Positions 1 to 8,332 of a DNA stretch of 62,433 nucleotides are shown one piece after another. The stretch's first letter is position 1, and each line of letters starts with the position of its first letter. A program made the position numbers and the translations under genes. The stretch is from Tritrichomonas foetus. Its lineage: Eukaryota > Parabasalia > Tritrichomonadida > Tritrichomonadidae. The stretch lies in the NCBI GenBank assembly GCA_001839685.1, contig MLAK01000564.1, forward strand, positions 42,989 to 105,421, read 5' to 3'. A model generated the notes under the pieces. It worked only from the letters and a program-made list of their open reading frames with translations. It had not been told where the DNA came from and searched no databases.

Positions 1-209
1 AGAGATTTACATATGAACAGAGAGATTTAAATATGAACAGAGAGATTTAAATATGAACAGAGAGATTTAAATATGAACAGAGAGATTTAAATATGAACAG
101 AGAGATTTAAATATGAACAGAGAGATTTAAATATGAACAAAGAGATTTAAATATGAACAGAGAGATTTAAATATGAACAGAGAGATTTAAATATGAACAG
201 AGAGATTTT
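1..209. repeat. 20-bp tandem repeat, about 10.5 copies, open at window edge
   Basis: The unit AGAGATTTAAATATGAACAG is repeated ten times head to tail, followed by a partial copy (201-209). Copy 1 and copy 7 (121-140) each differ by one base; the rest are identical. The unit is not a multiple of three, so it is not a coding repeat. The array starts at base 1, so its true length is unknown. Confidence 0.97.
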
Positions 210-649
210 AGAAGGGAAAAGCTTGGGAAATTTATATTTATTAGTACAAACTAATTATCTTACAATTTGCAAAAACAAGTAAGATGAAACTCCTTTATCT
301 TTTGGGTGATATTTACATTTGTTTAGTATTCTATATTCGAATTTAGACAGAATGTATACTCAATATTTTGTTATTAAATATATAATTGCGTTATACCTTT
401 ATCTTAATCTTTATATATATAATATAATATATATATTACGAATACGATAATTTTTCTATCTGCAGTGAGTAATTTAGTCTGTATAAGTCAATGATTGTGT
501 AAATTATAATAATGTATTACAAAGATATGTTATCAAAAAGTTGACAAAAATAACAATAGGGAAAAATCATATTGAAGAATGACAAACTTTTTAGGTATGA
601 GAAAGTTTGAAACCAAATAATAGTCCTTTGCTAATTATTGGAACTGGAA
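210..649. other. AT-rich intergenic region
   Basis: No open frame or RNA gene is visible between the 20-bp array and the end of the first glycosyltransferase-like gene. The stretch at 410-440 is almost pure alternating TA. Confidence 0.6.
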
Positions 650-1717
650 TCAATTTGATAAATTCATTTCTTCAAAGAGTTTGATGGTTTTATAATCTCC
701 TTGGCAGATATTGTTAATGACAGTGAAATTGCATCTTGCATATAATCCTGCATGAAGCTTTTTTTGTTGTTTAACTTGATGTAAAACTGATGCAACTTCA
801 TCTTTAGCATTAGTTACATAGACATAACGTGTATTATTCCAATAATATTTGAAATGCTTGATTGCACAATTTAATGTGTGAACTGGTCCAACATGATCAA
901 AAAGAACTAATGAAATATTATTCTTTGTCAATAATCCAGAATATATTGCATAATTCAATTGTCCTTGATCAACACCACAATTAGGATCAATCCATGATTT
1001 TTGACTTTGTAATAGTTCAAAGAATCTGATAAACATAGATGCTGAACCAGCAATTGTTCCTGAACATACGAAATAATTATTCCAATATTTTTCTGTTTCT
1101 TCTTGACCATAACAATCACGCATCCATTTTAAATCATATGGATCCTCTTTAATAGTTAAAAGTGACTCTTGAAATAGAAACAAATGATCACCAACGAAGT
1201 GTTCAAATGGATCACGTTCAAAGAAAACATCAAAAGCATCAAAAAAGAAAACTCTGTCAATATCTTTCTGAAATTTTTTCACAAAATTACAAGCGAATTC
1301 ATCTCGAATGAAATCGGTATGTCGCTTTTTGAATCCAGTTACATCAGAACTTACAACTTTCACTGATAAACAATTGATTATTTTTATTGTTTGACGTGAA
1401 AATTTCATTCCTTTATTTGTAAGAACAACAATTGTTGCCATACATCCACTTTGTCGAATAGAAAAGAGTGTTAAAGGCACATTTTTCTCCTTATAAAAAA
1501 CGGATGTAAGTGTCAAGTCTCTTTTTGTGCTGAATGTTTTCTTCTTAATGAATGGAATACAATACTGGTAGTAATTGTTATTTGGGAAAATTCCACTGAC
1601 TTCGGAGAAAAATTGAACCTGTTTATTTTCGGAGTGAACCAATGTTGTAATATATTGAAAGCTTATCATCCAAAATATCAACATTAAATACTTAGCGGTG
1701 GATTTTATAACCATCAT
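650..1717 (-). CDS. Glycosyltransferase-like type II membrane protein (copy 1)
   Basis: A 355-residue protein from the ATG at 1717. The frame also opens at an ATG at 1771, but the paralogue at 2404-3474 aligns from 1717, so the shorter start is preferred. An N-terminal hydrophobic segment (about residues 8-25) suggests a signal anchor. The conserved core has a block ending QSGCMATIVVLTNKG, then FFFDAFDVFFERDPF, a CSGTIAGS block and CGVDQGQLNYA. This order resembles GT-A-fold nucleotide-diphospho-sugar transferases, in which an acidic D-x-x-D/DxD strand binds the metal and sugar nucleotide, and a later DQ-x-x-N motif is typical. I infer a Golgi or ER luminal glycosyltransferase. The acceptor is unknown, and the exact family cannot be fixed by eye. 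Confidence 0.65.
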   Translation of the reverse strand: MMVIKSTAKYLMLIFWMISFQYITTLVHSENKQVQFFSEVSGIFPNNNYYQYCIPFIKKKTFSTKRDLTLTSVFYKEKNVPLTLFSIRQSGCMATIVVLTNKGMKFSRQTIKIINCLSVKVVSSDVTGFKKRHTDFIRDEFACNFVKKFQKDIDRVFFFDAFDVFFERDPFEHFVGDHLFLFQESLLTIKEDPYDLKWMRDCYGQEETEKYWNNYFVCSGTIAGSASMFIRFFELLQSQKSWIDPNCGVDQGQLNYAIYSGLLTKNNISLVLFDHVGPVHTLNCAIKHFKYYWNNTRYVYVTNAKDEVASVLHQVKQQKKLHAGLYARCNFTVINNICQGDYKTIKLFEEMNLSN

Positions 1718-1795
1718 TTTTTCGTCCAGGGTTTGATGGAGATGTAAACTCTGTCCAAATAAATAAACCATATTCCTATCAATAGTTTATCTACC

Positions 1796-2403
1796 ATGCC
1801 AAAATTGACCTTCAATATGTACGGTTTTACATTCGTTTGGTACAATGTTAAGTCATGTTTCAATTGCTGCTATACAAATGTTAGTTCTCAAATTAAAATA
1901 AAAATGTATGAAGAAAGAAAATCTTTTTTTGAAATTCTATTACCCTTAGCAATTTGTAATAATTTCTCATGTAATGGAATAATCAAAAGCAATTTGAATG
2001 TGCACCAAAGGGCAAAATTGATATATATTGTTCGTCAAACATCTAAAGCGATTGCGATTGACGAAACGAAATATCAGATGAGTTGGTAAACTTTTTTCTT
2101 TTGAGGAACATTATTAACTTGATAATTTCCGCTAATTTGTTGTCACTTGATCTCAGTTGCAGTTTTGTTTTAGTATCAGTAGATGGATTAGAGTATTATT
2201 TATTTCATTGAACTTTTTTGTCAACGAATATTTTTATTGATTCTTCACATCAAAGATATTCTTTCTGACAAATTGTAATAGTTCCAAACATTCTTGATTA
2301 AAAAGTGAATAAAGAATTAAAGTTCAATTCAAAAAAAAAAAAAAAATATGATTTATATATGTTGTATCTTTCTCATAAAGTAATCAATGCTTCAATTTCT
2401 GAT
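1796..2403 (+). pseudogene. Possible transposase-like fragment, then featureless spacer
   Basis: An open frame at 1796-2089 gives a 97-residue product. It has a Cys pair (SCFNCC), a middle segment reading SFFEILLPLAICNNFSCNGI and a terminal IAIDETKYQMSW. The order resembles the front half of ISXO2/IS1595-type DDE transposases: zinc ribbon, a helical segment, then an IDE motif that carries the first catalytic acid. The frame stops right after that motif, so at best this is a decayed 5' fragment. It may also be a chance ORF. From 2090 to 2403 I see only AT-rich spacer with a 16-nt poly-A (2331-2346). Confidence 0.3.
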
Positions 2404-3474
2404 TTAGTCTACAGTTACTAAATTCATAAATTGATAATTTTTGATATTTTTATCATCACACTGACAAGCATTTCTAATTTTTGTAAAATTACATCGATGA
2501 TATAATCCTCTTGTAACATTTTTAAATCTATTTATTTGATGATAAACTGCAGCAACTTTGTCGTTTGCATTTGTAACATAGATATAATTTGGATTATCAA
2601 GGTAATATTTATAATGTATTATTGAATGTGGTAAAGTATGAACTGGTCCAGCATGATTGAAAATAACATAAGAAACATTATTTAATGTTAACAATCCTGA
2701 ATAAACTGCAAAATTCATTTGTCCTTGATCAACAGCACATTGTTTCCAAGCTGGTTGTTTCTGTAACAATTCATAAAATCGAATAAACATTCTAATTGAG
2801 CCAGCTACTGTTCCTGAGCAGATAACAACATTATCTCCCATGATTGGAAGTCCTTCATTACCATAGCAATCAAGTATCCACCCTCTGTTACAAGGACTGT
2901 CTTTAATTGGAATTAAGGCTTCTTGAAAGAAAAACATGTTATCGCCAATAAAATACTCAAAAGGGTCATGTTCAAAGAAAACATCATAAGCATCAAAGAA
3001 GAAAATTCTGTCGAAGTCTTCTTGATATTTTTTGGCAAAATTGCAAACCATGGAGTCACGTATGAAATCTGTATGACGTTTCTTTAATACATGAGGTATT
3101 TCTACACCAATAACTTTTATAGATAAACAGTTTATTATTTTTGTTGTTAAAGCAGCGAATTTCATTCCTTTGTTTGTAAGAATAACAATTGTTGCCATGC
3201 ATCCACTTTGTCTAATTGAAAACAAAGTTAAAGGAACGTCTCTTTCTCTATAAAAAATGGAGGTTATGGTTAAATCTCTTTTTGTACTAAACGACTTCTT
3301 TTTAATGAATGGTGCGCACAACTTGTAATATTTGTTTTCTAATGAATTAATAGATGGTTTTGATATAAAATAAATATATTTACTTTCACGACGAATTGAG
3401 TATGTCATAATGTGAAAAAATGCAATCCAAAGCATAGGTAAGATGAACTTTTTGTGGAATCCAAAAGTTATCAT
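2404..3474 (-). CDS. Glycosyltransferase-like type II membrane protein (copy 2)
   Basis: A 356-residue paralogue of the upstream neighbour, on the same strand and about 690 bp away, so a tandem duplication is likely. The start is the ATG at 3474, followed by a hydrophobic segment (about residues 9-26) that would act as a membrane anchor. The shared core includes KKKSFSTKRDLTITSIFYRE, FFFDAYDVFFEHDPFE, VICSGTVAGS and CAVDQGQMNFA. The acidic motif reads DAYD here and DAFD in copy 1. Function is inferred from the GT-A-like motif order: sugar transfer in the secretory pathway. No donor or acceptor can be named. Divergence between the copies is spread over the whole length, so the duplication does not look recent. 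Confidence 0.65.
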   Translation of the reverse strand: MITFGFHKKFILPMLWIAFFHIMTYSIRRESKYIYFISKPSINSLENKYYKLCAPFIKKKSFSTKRDLTITSIFYRERDVPLTLFSIRQSGCMATIVILTNKGMKFAALTTKIINCLSIKVIGVEIPHVLKKRHTDFIRDSMVCNFAKKYQEDFDRIFFFDAYDVFFEHDPFEYFIGDNMFFFQEALIPIKDSPCNRGWILDCYGNEGLPIMGDNVVICSGTVAGSIRMFIRFYELLQKQPAWKQCAVDQGQMNFAVYSGLLTLNNVSYVIFNHAGPVHTLPHSIIHYKYYLDNPNYIYVTNANDKVAAVYHQINRFKNVTRGLYHRCNFTKIRNACQCDDKNIKNYQFMNLVTVD

Positions 3475-4196
3475 TTTCTCACTATAAAGAGCGATTCAAG
3501 AGTGCTTTTTTGGTTTCGGTTACATCAACGATTATACTATTGAAAGTAAGGCGATCAATAAGTGATTGAAGAAGTTCTATGGTAAGATGAACAATTTTTG
3601 AATTCTGATATTTTTAAAATTCACAAAGAACTAATATTCCCATAGAATTAAATTGAGGAAGAGTTGTCAGTGATGTCTCAATCATTGTTTAGGTCATAAT
3701 TATCATACAAAATAAGATTATCCCCATTTTTGGATTTCTATAGTAAAATTTATTTGTCAACACTTCACCAAAGGCTGTCTTTCATCTCAGATGGACTGGA
3801 TTTTTTGAAAGAAAATGTTTGGAGACATTGAAAAAATTCACTTATCTATTTGAAATTAATCGGTTGAGAAATAAATTAAATTATCATTTCTTTGTGAATA
3901 AAAGTCCCTTTTTTCAATGCAATTGCTTTTTCTGGTTGAAATGATAATATCTTTCTAAGAATTGCGTTTTAGCTTTATTTTTCCAAAAAGAAAGTATTCG
4001 TATTTCATATAGTCTATAGTATTTCAGATAAAGTCAAGATGAAAGTGGCCATCTGTCCAAGAAACAATCTCTAAAAGGTTGTTTTTTTAAAGACATGTCT
4101 CTGATTTAATTTTCGTTCAAAACATGAAAAATAGCTTCCCAATCATGTTTCTATCTTGATATAAGCAAATTGAAAGTTTCATGTGATTAATACAGT
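3475..4196. other. Intergenic, nothing recognised
   Basis: About 720 bp of AT-rich sequence with no open frame of useful length and no clear repeat. It includes the unassigned 5' flank of the second glycosyltransferase-like gene. Confidence 0.5.
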
Positions 4197-4376
4197 ATGT
4201 TTTCCATATATCGTTTTAACTGGGGAGATCTTGATGGAGCAAAATTGCGGCAGTATGATTTTCAATTCGCCATGAATAACATCTATAGGCGATTGATCAC
4301 ACGAGCAAAGCATAAAAAGAGAAAGAAAAAAACCGAAAATGGAAAAAAGAACAATTTAAGGGAGTTAGCACACTAA
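4197..4376 (+). CDS. Small basic hypothetical protein (59 aa)
   Basis: A short ATG-to-TAA frame whose local base composition is clearly richer in G and C than its flanks. It encodes a mixed N-terminal half (MFSIYRFNWGDLDGAKLRQY at the start) and a very basic C-terminal half rich in KKRKKK. I do not recognise it. A TCATGTGATTAA stretch just before the ATG is loosely like a trichomonad initiator. It could be a small nuclear or RNA-binding protein, a relic of a larger gene, or a chance frame. Confidence 0.3.
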   Translation: MFSIYRFNWGDLDGAKLRQYDFQFAMNNIYRRLITRAKHKKRKKKTENGKKNNLRELAH

Positions 4377-5424
4377 TTGCGTTGCTATTGAAAGATTTGG
4401 TGGATTGTAGCAAAAAAGGAATGGTATTTTAATAATAATAACTCTTATTATTGTCTTTTTTTTTTTTGTTTCCTTTCGTTTTTTCTTTTTTTCTTTTTTT
4501 CCTCTCTTTCCACCTAAATAATGAATGCTTTTTCTCAGAATTATTTCTTTAGTTAAATTCCTTTTTCTGCTGAACCACAAACAAGCAAAGGGATTAAACT
4601 AAAAAGGTATCATTCTATTTGAAGAGGGGGTATTGAAAAAGTGAAGAAAGCCAGTTGGTTTTTCGACTTTTTCACTTTTTGATAACTCAGAAACTTTTGT
4701 TTGGTACGGTTATATCTTTCCCGAATAAATATGAAATTCCACGCTGTCATAAATTATTTATGATGTACATCTTGAGTAGTTTTGAAAATGAATAAAGATA
4801 TCTTTATATCTCAAATTTCAATTTTTCTATTTTCAATTTTTTCGAAATTATGCGTAACTTAGAAATTTGGTTTACAATAGTTTCTAAAATAATTTTCTTA
4901 GTAGTTTTCCTAATTCTCATTTTTGAAGTCTTATTTTTCATATTCTAATGATATTCAAAAATATATATATTCAATTTATTTCAGAATGCATTGAAGCTAT
5001 CATAAAATATTTCTGAAATGTATATTAATTATTTGAATAAAAATTGATAGTTTTTAGATATAATTGTGAATATATTGGAGAACGTTTATAAAAAAATGAT
5101 AATTTATAAGGAAGCGATTCGTAATAATTATTAATTCGAAGATATAAGATCTTACCATCTCTTTTTACTCCACAGAATGACTATTTACGAAATCTAATTG
5201 GTGCAATTCGAAAAAAAATATTATGTGTTAATATTTTGTTTATTTCTCTATTTCAATTTATTTCTTTCTTCAATAAATCAAATTATTCCAGTTTTCTTTA
5301 CGCTATTACCTTTTTTATCGTATAAAATTTATGCTTTATATTTAATGGTTTTTTCCTTGTTTATTCTGTTTTTCTTTTATTCCCATATTTTTTTTATTCA
5401 TTTTTTCCTTTTTTCCTTTTATTC

Positions 5425-5493
<69 letters not shown>

Positions 5494-5647
5494 TCTCTCT
5501 TTAATTTCTTTTTCTTTAGGTAATGTTTCTTTTATTCTTGATTTTCTTTTATATCTGTTTTTTTATATGTCTTTCTTTTATTCATTTTTTTTTTTTTTTT
5601 TTTTTCTTCCTTTATATACTCCTGCTTTCCAAAAAATTACACAGGTT
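4377..5647. other. Gene-poor AT-rich region with homopolymers
   Basis: No credible gene. Long T/C-rich stretches (4440-4510 and 5200-5640) produce open frames full of phenylalanine or lysine that have no protein-like composition. Around 4634-4680 there is an imperfect inverted arrangement of GAAAAAGTGAAG and CTTTTTCAC. Confidence 0.5.
5427..5492. repeat. 66-nt poly-T tract
   Basis: Uninterrupted run of 66 T residues on the + strand, with further T-rich sequence to 5608. No poly-A-tailed open frame adjoins it, so it does not look like a retroposon tail. The assembled length of such a run is unreliable. Confidence 0.95.
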
Positions 5648-5851
5648 ATGTCTGTCGAAGAACTCATAAATAAACCCGGAGTAACTCAAACAATTGTCAA
5701 TAAAATGGTAACCAGAAGGAGACAGCACCTCTTTAGACAGGAAAAAGGAGCTCATGCTCAACATTCTCTTTTCAATAAATTAAATTATTTCAGACTTCAA
5801 GGTTTTAAAAAATTAAATCATATATATAATAATGTTTTAACAATCAAGTAG
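5648..5851 (+). CDS. Small hypothetical ORF (67 aa)
   Basis: A frame starting at ATG 5648 encodes MSVEELINKPGVTQTIVNKM, then a basic stretch (TRRRQHLFRQEKG) and a Lys/Asn-rich end. Base composition up to about 5760 is less AT-rich than the surroundings, as in coding DNA. No family is recognised. It may be a relic of a longer gene or a genuine small protein. The long frame opening at 5198 in front of it is translated poly-T and is not part of the gene. Confidence 0.25.
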   Translation: MSVEELINKPGVTQTIVNKMVTRRRQHLFRQEKGAHAQHSLFNKLNYFRLQGFKKLNHIYNNVLTIK

Positions 5852-5973
5852 ATCAAGTGTATATTCATTTAAGTAATAAATTTATTGAGATTTTCCTCAA
5901 ATTATTTTGGCATCCAAAAGAAAAAAAATTATTTCGATTGCTATTCATTTTCATGATTATATATTTTAATGTA

Positions 5974-6117
5974 TAGGTGCCGCTTATGGACATTTTCCAC
6001 TTTTTTCAAAAAAGTTTTTTGTCCATTAGGATGCATGACCCTTAAATTTCTCACTTCACCATTTTTGTCTATAAGAGCACTTTTTTTGTCCATAAAAGTG
6101 TCCATAAGCGGCACCTA
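5974..6117. mobile_element. 144-bp MITE-like element with 19-bp perfect terminal inverted repeats
   Basis: The left end (5974-5992) reads TAGGTGCCGCTTATGGACA and the right end (6099-6117) is its exact reverse complement. Both ends are flanked by TA (5972-5973 and 6118-6119), which fits the TA target-site duplication of Tc1/mariner/pogo transposons. The interior has no ORF but carries subterminal copies of GTCCAT (near 6018 and 6088) and GTCTATAAG (6067). These features fit a non-autonomous miniature element moved by a mariner- or pogo-type transposase. No other copy is seen in this window. Confidence 0.8.
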
Positions 6118-6429
6118 TATTTTAAAGAAGTAATGTATAACATTCATATAATATTTTAATACCAAAGTAAAAATACTAAATAATTAATTATTTATGTTTT
6201 ATATTCTCATCTGTGAAAATTGAAATATTACTAAATTGAAATAATTTGTGATAATATTCACAATTTTTTCAAATAAATTGAATACATGTAAATATTTGAA
6301 TGAATATTGAATTTATTTATTCAGATAGATAAGGCTAAAAATTAAGATTAGGCAATTTCAATGATATAAACTATTTGCAACATGATAGTAAATAAGATTG
6401 CTAAGTTACAAGCAATTTTATGCGAAATT

Positions 6430-6432
<3 letters not shown>

Positions 6433-6461
<29 letters not shown>
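6433..6461. repeat. 29-nt poly-A tract
   Basis: Run of 29 A residues on the + strand in the 3' flank of the serpin gene. The rest of 6118-6507 is AT-rich with no gene seen. Confidence 0.95.
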
Positions 6462-6463
<2 letters not shown>

Positions 6464-6507
6464 ATGGATAAAAATAGTGCAAAATAAATATTTTTGCTTT
6501 TGATAGT

Positions 6508-7620
6508 TTATTGTGGTAATTTAACAAAGCCCTCAAAGAGAATTGCACCTGTACGTGAATTTCTGAGGAGATAAATGAATGGATGATCGGCCTCAACATT
6601 GTGAATTGTTTCAATTACAGCACAACATAACATCATAATCATACCAGTAGCAGCAGCAGCAACTGTTCCATTTTCATCAACATCAATTTTAGCCTTTTGA
6701 ATAATTGAACTAACAAAATATTTAACATTTGGATCTGCACATTCTGCTGCATGAGTGAAAGACTGCTTCATTCCAAGTTCATTAAAAGTACTATTAAGTT
6801 GTGTTTTCTGCTCAATTTTGAACTTAGGAAGGAGTAAATTGCACTTTTGTTGAGTTTGGGAAGAAAGAAGACCATTCAATGTTTCGAAATCGAGATTTGT
6901 TAATTTTTCATAACCAGCTTGTGTTTTATCCTTTGGAAGAACAATTGTAAGGTCATATTCATTTTGTTGATAAGGAATTGAAGCAACCTGGAAATCATCG
7001 TTTTCGGAAAACATGATTTTCCTTTCACGACTGGTCATCATTTGAACATGGTGTTGCTGACCCGATGCGTCAGTGAAGTTTAAACGATCGTGGGAAGGTT
7101 CAAGGTCAAATTTCTTTTCCCAGTCGCTCTTGAAGTAGACTGCGTTGAGAAGAACGATGGCGGTTTCTGGGGAAACGTCTGATTCTTCAACAAGCTTTTC
7201 AATCATACCGCGAGTGACTTCCTTCACTTCTGTGTTAATTTGGTCGCATCCTGGTTGCGGGAAACCTGTTTTTTCAATATCGATTCCGAGAATTTCAGAA
7301 TTCTTCTTAAACGTTTCCTCTGAGAATGGAAATTCTTTGTTGGCCCAAATTCGGTTTGAGCTTGCAACGCGATCTGTTTTTTCACCTTCGATTAATTCCT
7401 TCAATTGGGTCAAGACTTGTACGTCGTCTAAACTTGGGTCGATTTGAAGCGATTTCAAAATTTCAGCACGGGTGTTGTTTTTGAAAAGTGGAGCAGACAT
7501 TGAAACGCATGCGAAAGCTGAATAAGGTGAGAAAATTGTGTTTGCTGTTGGACCTGAGCTATTGGTCTTCTTGAGTGTCTCGAATGAGAATTGATTTAAG
7601 GCTTTGACAAACTCAGACAT
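6508..7620 (-). CDS. Serpin (serine/cysteine protease inhibitor)
   Basis: A 370-residue protein, the normal serpin length, starting at ATG 7620; the frame extends upstream only through a TTG. The N-terminus has the serpin block NTIFSPYSAFACVSMSAP. The hinge of the reactive-centre loop reads EENGT-like as ENGTVAAAATG (from about residue 316), with Thr at P14 and small residues at P12-P9, as in inhibitory serpins. The C-terminus has the signature DHPFIYLLRNSRTGAILFEGFV. Counting 16 residues from the P17 Glu puts Cys332 at P1 and Cys333 at P1'. No signal peptide is obvious, so a cytosolic or non-classically released inhibitor is likely. An initiator-like element lies just upstream. Confidence 0.95.
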   Translation of the reverse strand: MSEFVKALNQFSFETLKKTNSSGPTANTIFSPYSAFACVSMSAPLFKNNTRAEILKSLQIDPSLDDVQVLTQLKELIEGEKTDRVASSNRIWANKEFPFSEETFKKNSEILGIDIEKTGFPQPGCDQINTEVKEVTRGMIEKLVEESDVSPETAIVLLNAVYFKSDWEKKFDLEPSHDRLNFTDASGQQHHVQMMTSRERKIMFSENDDFQVASIPYQQNEYDLTIVLPKDKTQAGYEKLTNLDFETLNGLLSSQTQQKCNLLLPKFKIEQKTQLNSTFNELGMKQSFTHAAECADPNVKYFVSSIIQKAKIDVDENGTVAAAATGMIMMLCCAVIETIHNVEADHPFIYLLRNSRTGAILFEGFVKLPQ

Positions 7621-7631
7621 GAGCTTTTTAG

Positions 7632-7639
7632 AAAAATGA
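7632..7639 (-). promoter_or_regulatory. Initiator-like element of serpin gene
   Basis: The coding strand reads TCATTTTT, with its A at 7637, 17 nt before the ATG. Trichomonad mRNAs typically start at the A of a TCAYTWW initiator 5-20 nt from the start codon. This also supports the choice of ATG 7620. Confidence 0.5.
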
Positions 7640-7640
7640 A

Positions 7641-8332
7641 GTGGAGAGTGAGATGAAATTCTCAATATTATTGAGAGAATAATCGTTATTTTTTAAAAAT
7701 TTTTACAATTTTTAATCTTTTTCTATTTTTATACGGTCAGATAAGACGATGAGTCCAGAATTTGTATGGATTTACATTTTGAAAACATTTTATTTAGCTC
7801 ACTTGGATCTCAAAATGTATCTTCTGTCATGATTGAGAGGATAGAATTCTTGAGAAGTGTCTGCCATTGAAAATTTGGACAATCAATAGATTAGCGAGGT
7901 TTGTTAATTCTAGTCAATGCTGATAATTCAGAGTATTGGAAGTGTCTGCCATTGAAAATTTGAATGAAATCGATGATTATTTGAGAAGAATTCCTGACCA
8001 AGAAGTCAATTCACATCACCTACTTTGATTTAGGTGTTGGCGATTTTCTGTATGGATATAAGTCGCTTGAAAAACCACAAAAATGTAGTTTTGACTAATA
8101 TCAACATCTCATTGTTTTGGTTTGTCTAAATATTATTATTCCATGCAAATGAATTGCATTCACCATATTCATACTTGTAACTAATAAAAACACAACCAAT
8201 AATTATTGAATTAAAATACAATCAAAATATAATTTCTATTAAAAAACAGAGAGAGAAAAAAAAAAAAATAATTAATCTCATTCGTTCTGAATGATATTAA
8301 TAAAATCTGCACATGATATTTTTATTTATATG
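7641..8332. other. Intergenic with a 24-bp direct repeat
   Basis: The sequence GAAGTGTCTGCCATTGAAAA(TTTG) occurs twice, at 7854-7877 and 7939-7962, 85 bp apart and identical. The rest is AT-rich with no gene seen. An ACGGTC core (7733-7738) lies about 115 bp upstream of the serpin ATG. Confidence 0.6.

Noticed and set aside
1..209. CRISPR-like array
   Set aside because: There are no spacers; it is a pure head-to-tail repeat in a eukaryotic genome.
4365..4580. Lys/Glu-rich minus-strand frame
   Set aside because: Produced by a T/C microsatellite-like tract; no start context or domain.
5427..5492. Retroposon poly-A tail
   Set aside because: No reverse-strand open frame or target-site duplication flanks the tract.
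5198..5647. Long frame rich in phenylalanine
   Set aside because: It is translated poly-T and T/C-rich sequence, with no protein-like composition; only the part after ATG 5648 could be real.
5630..5650. Trichomonad-type intron acceptor (ATTACACAG) before the 67-aa ORF, also seen near 32430
   Set aside because: It lacks the expected ACTAACACACAG form and no upstream exon with GTAYGT is found.
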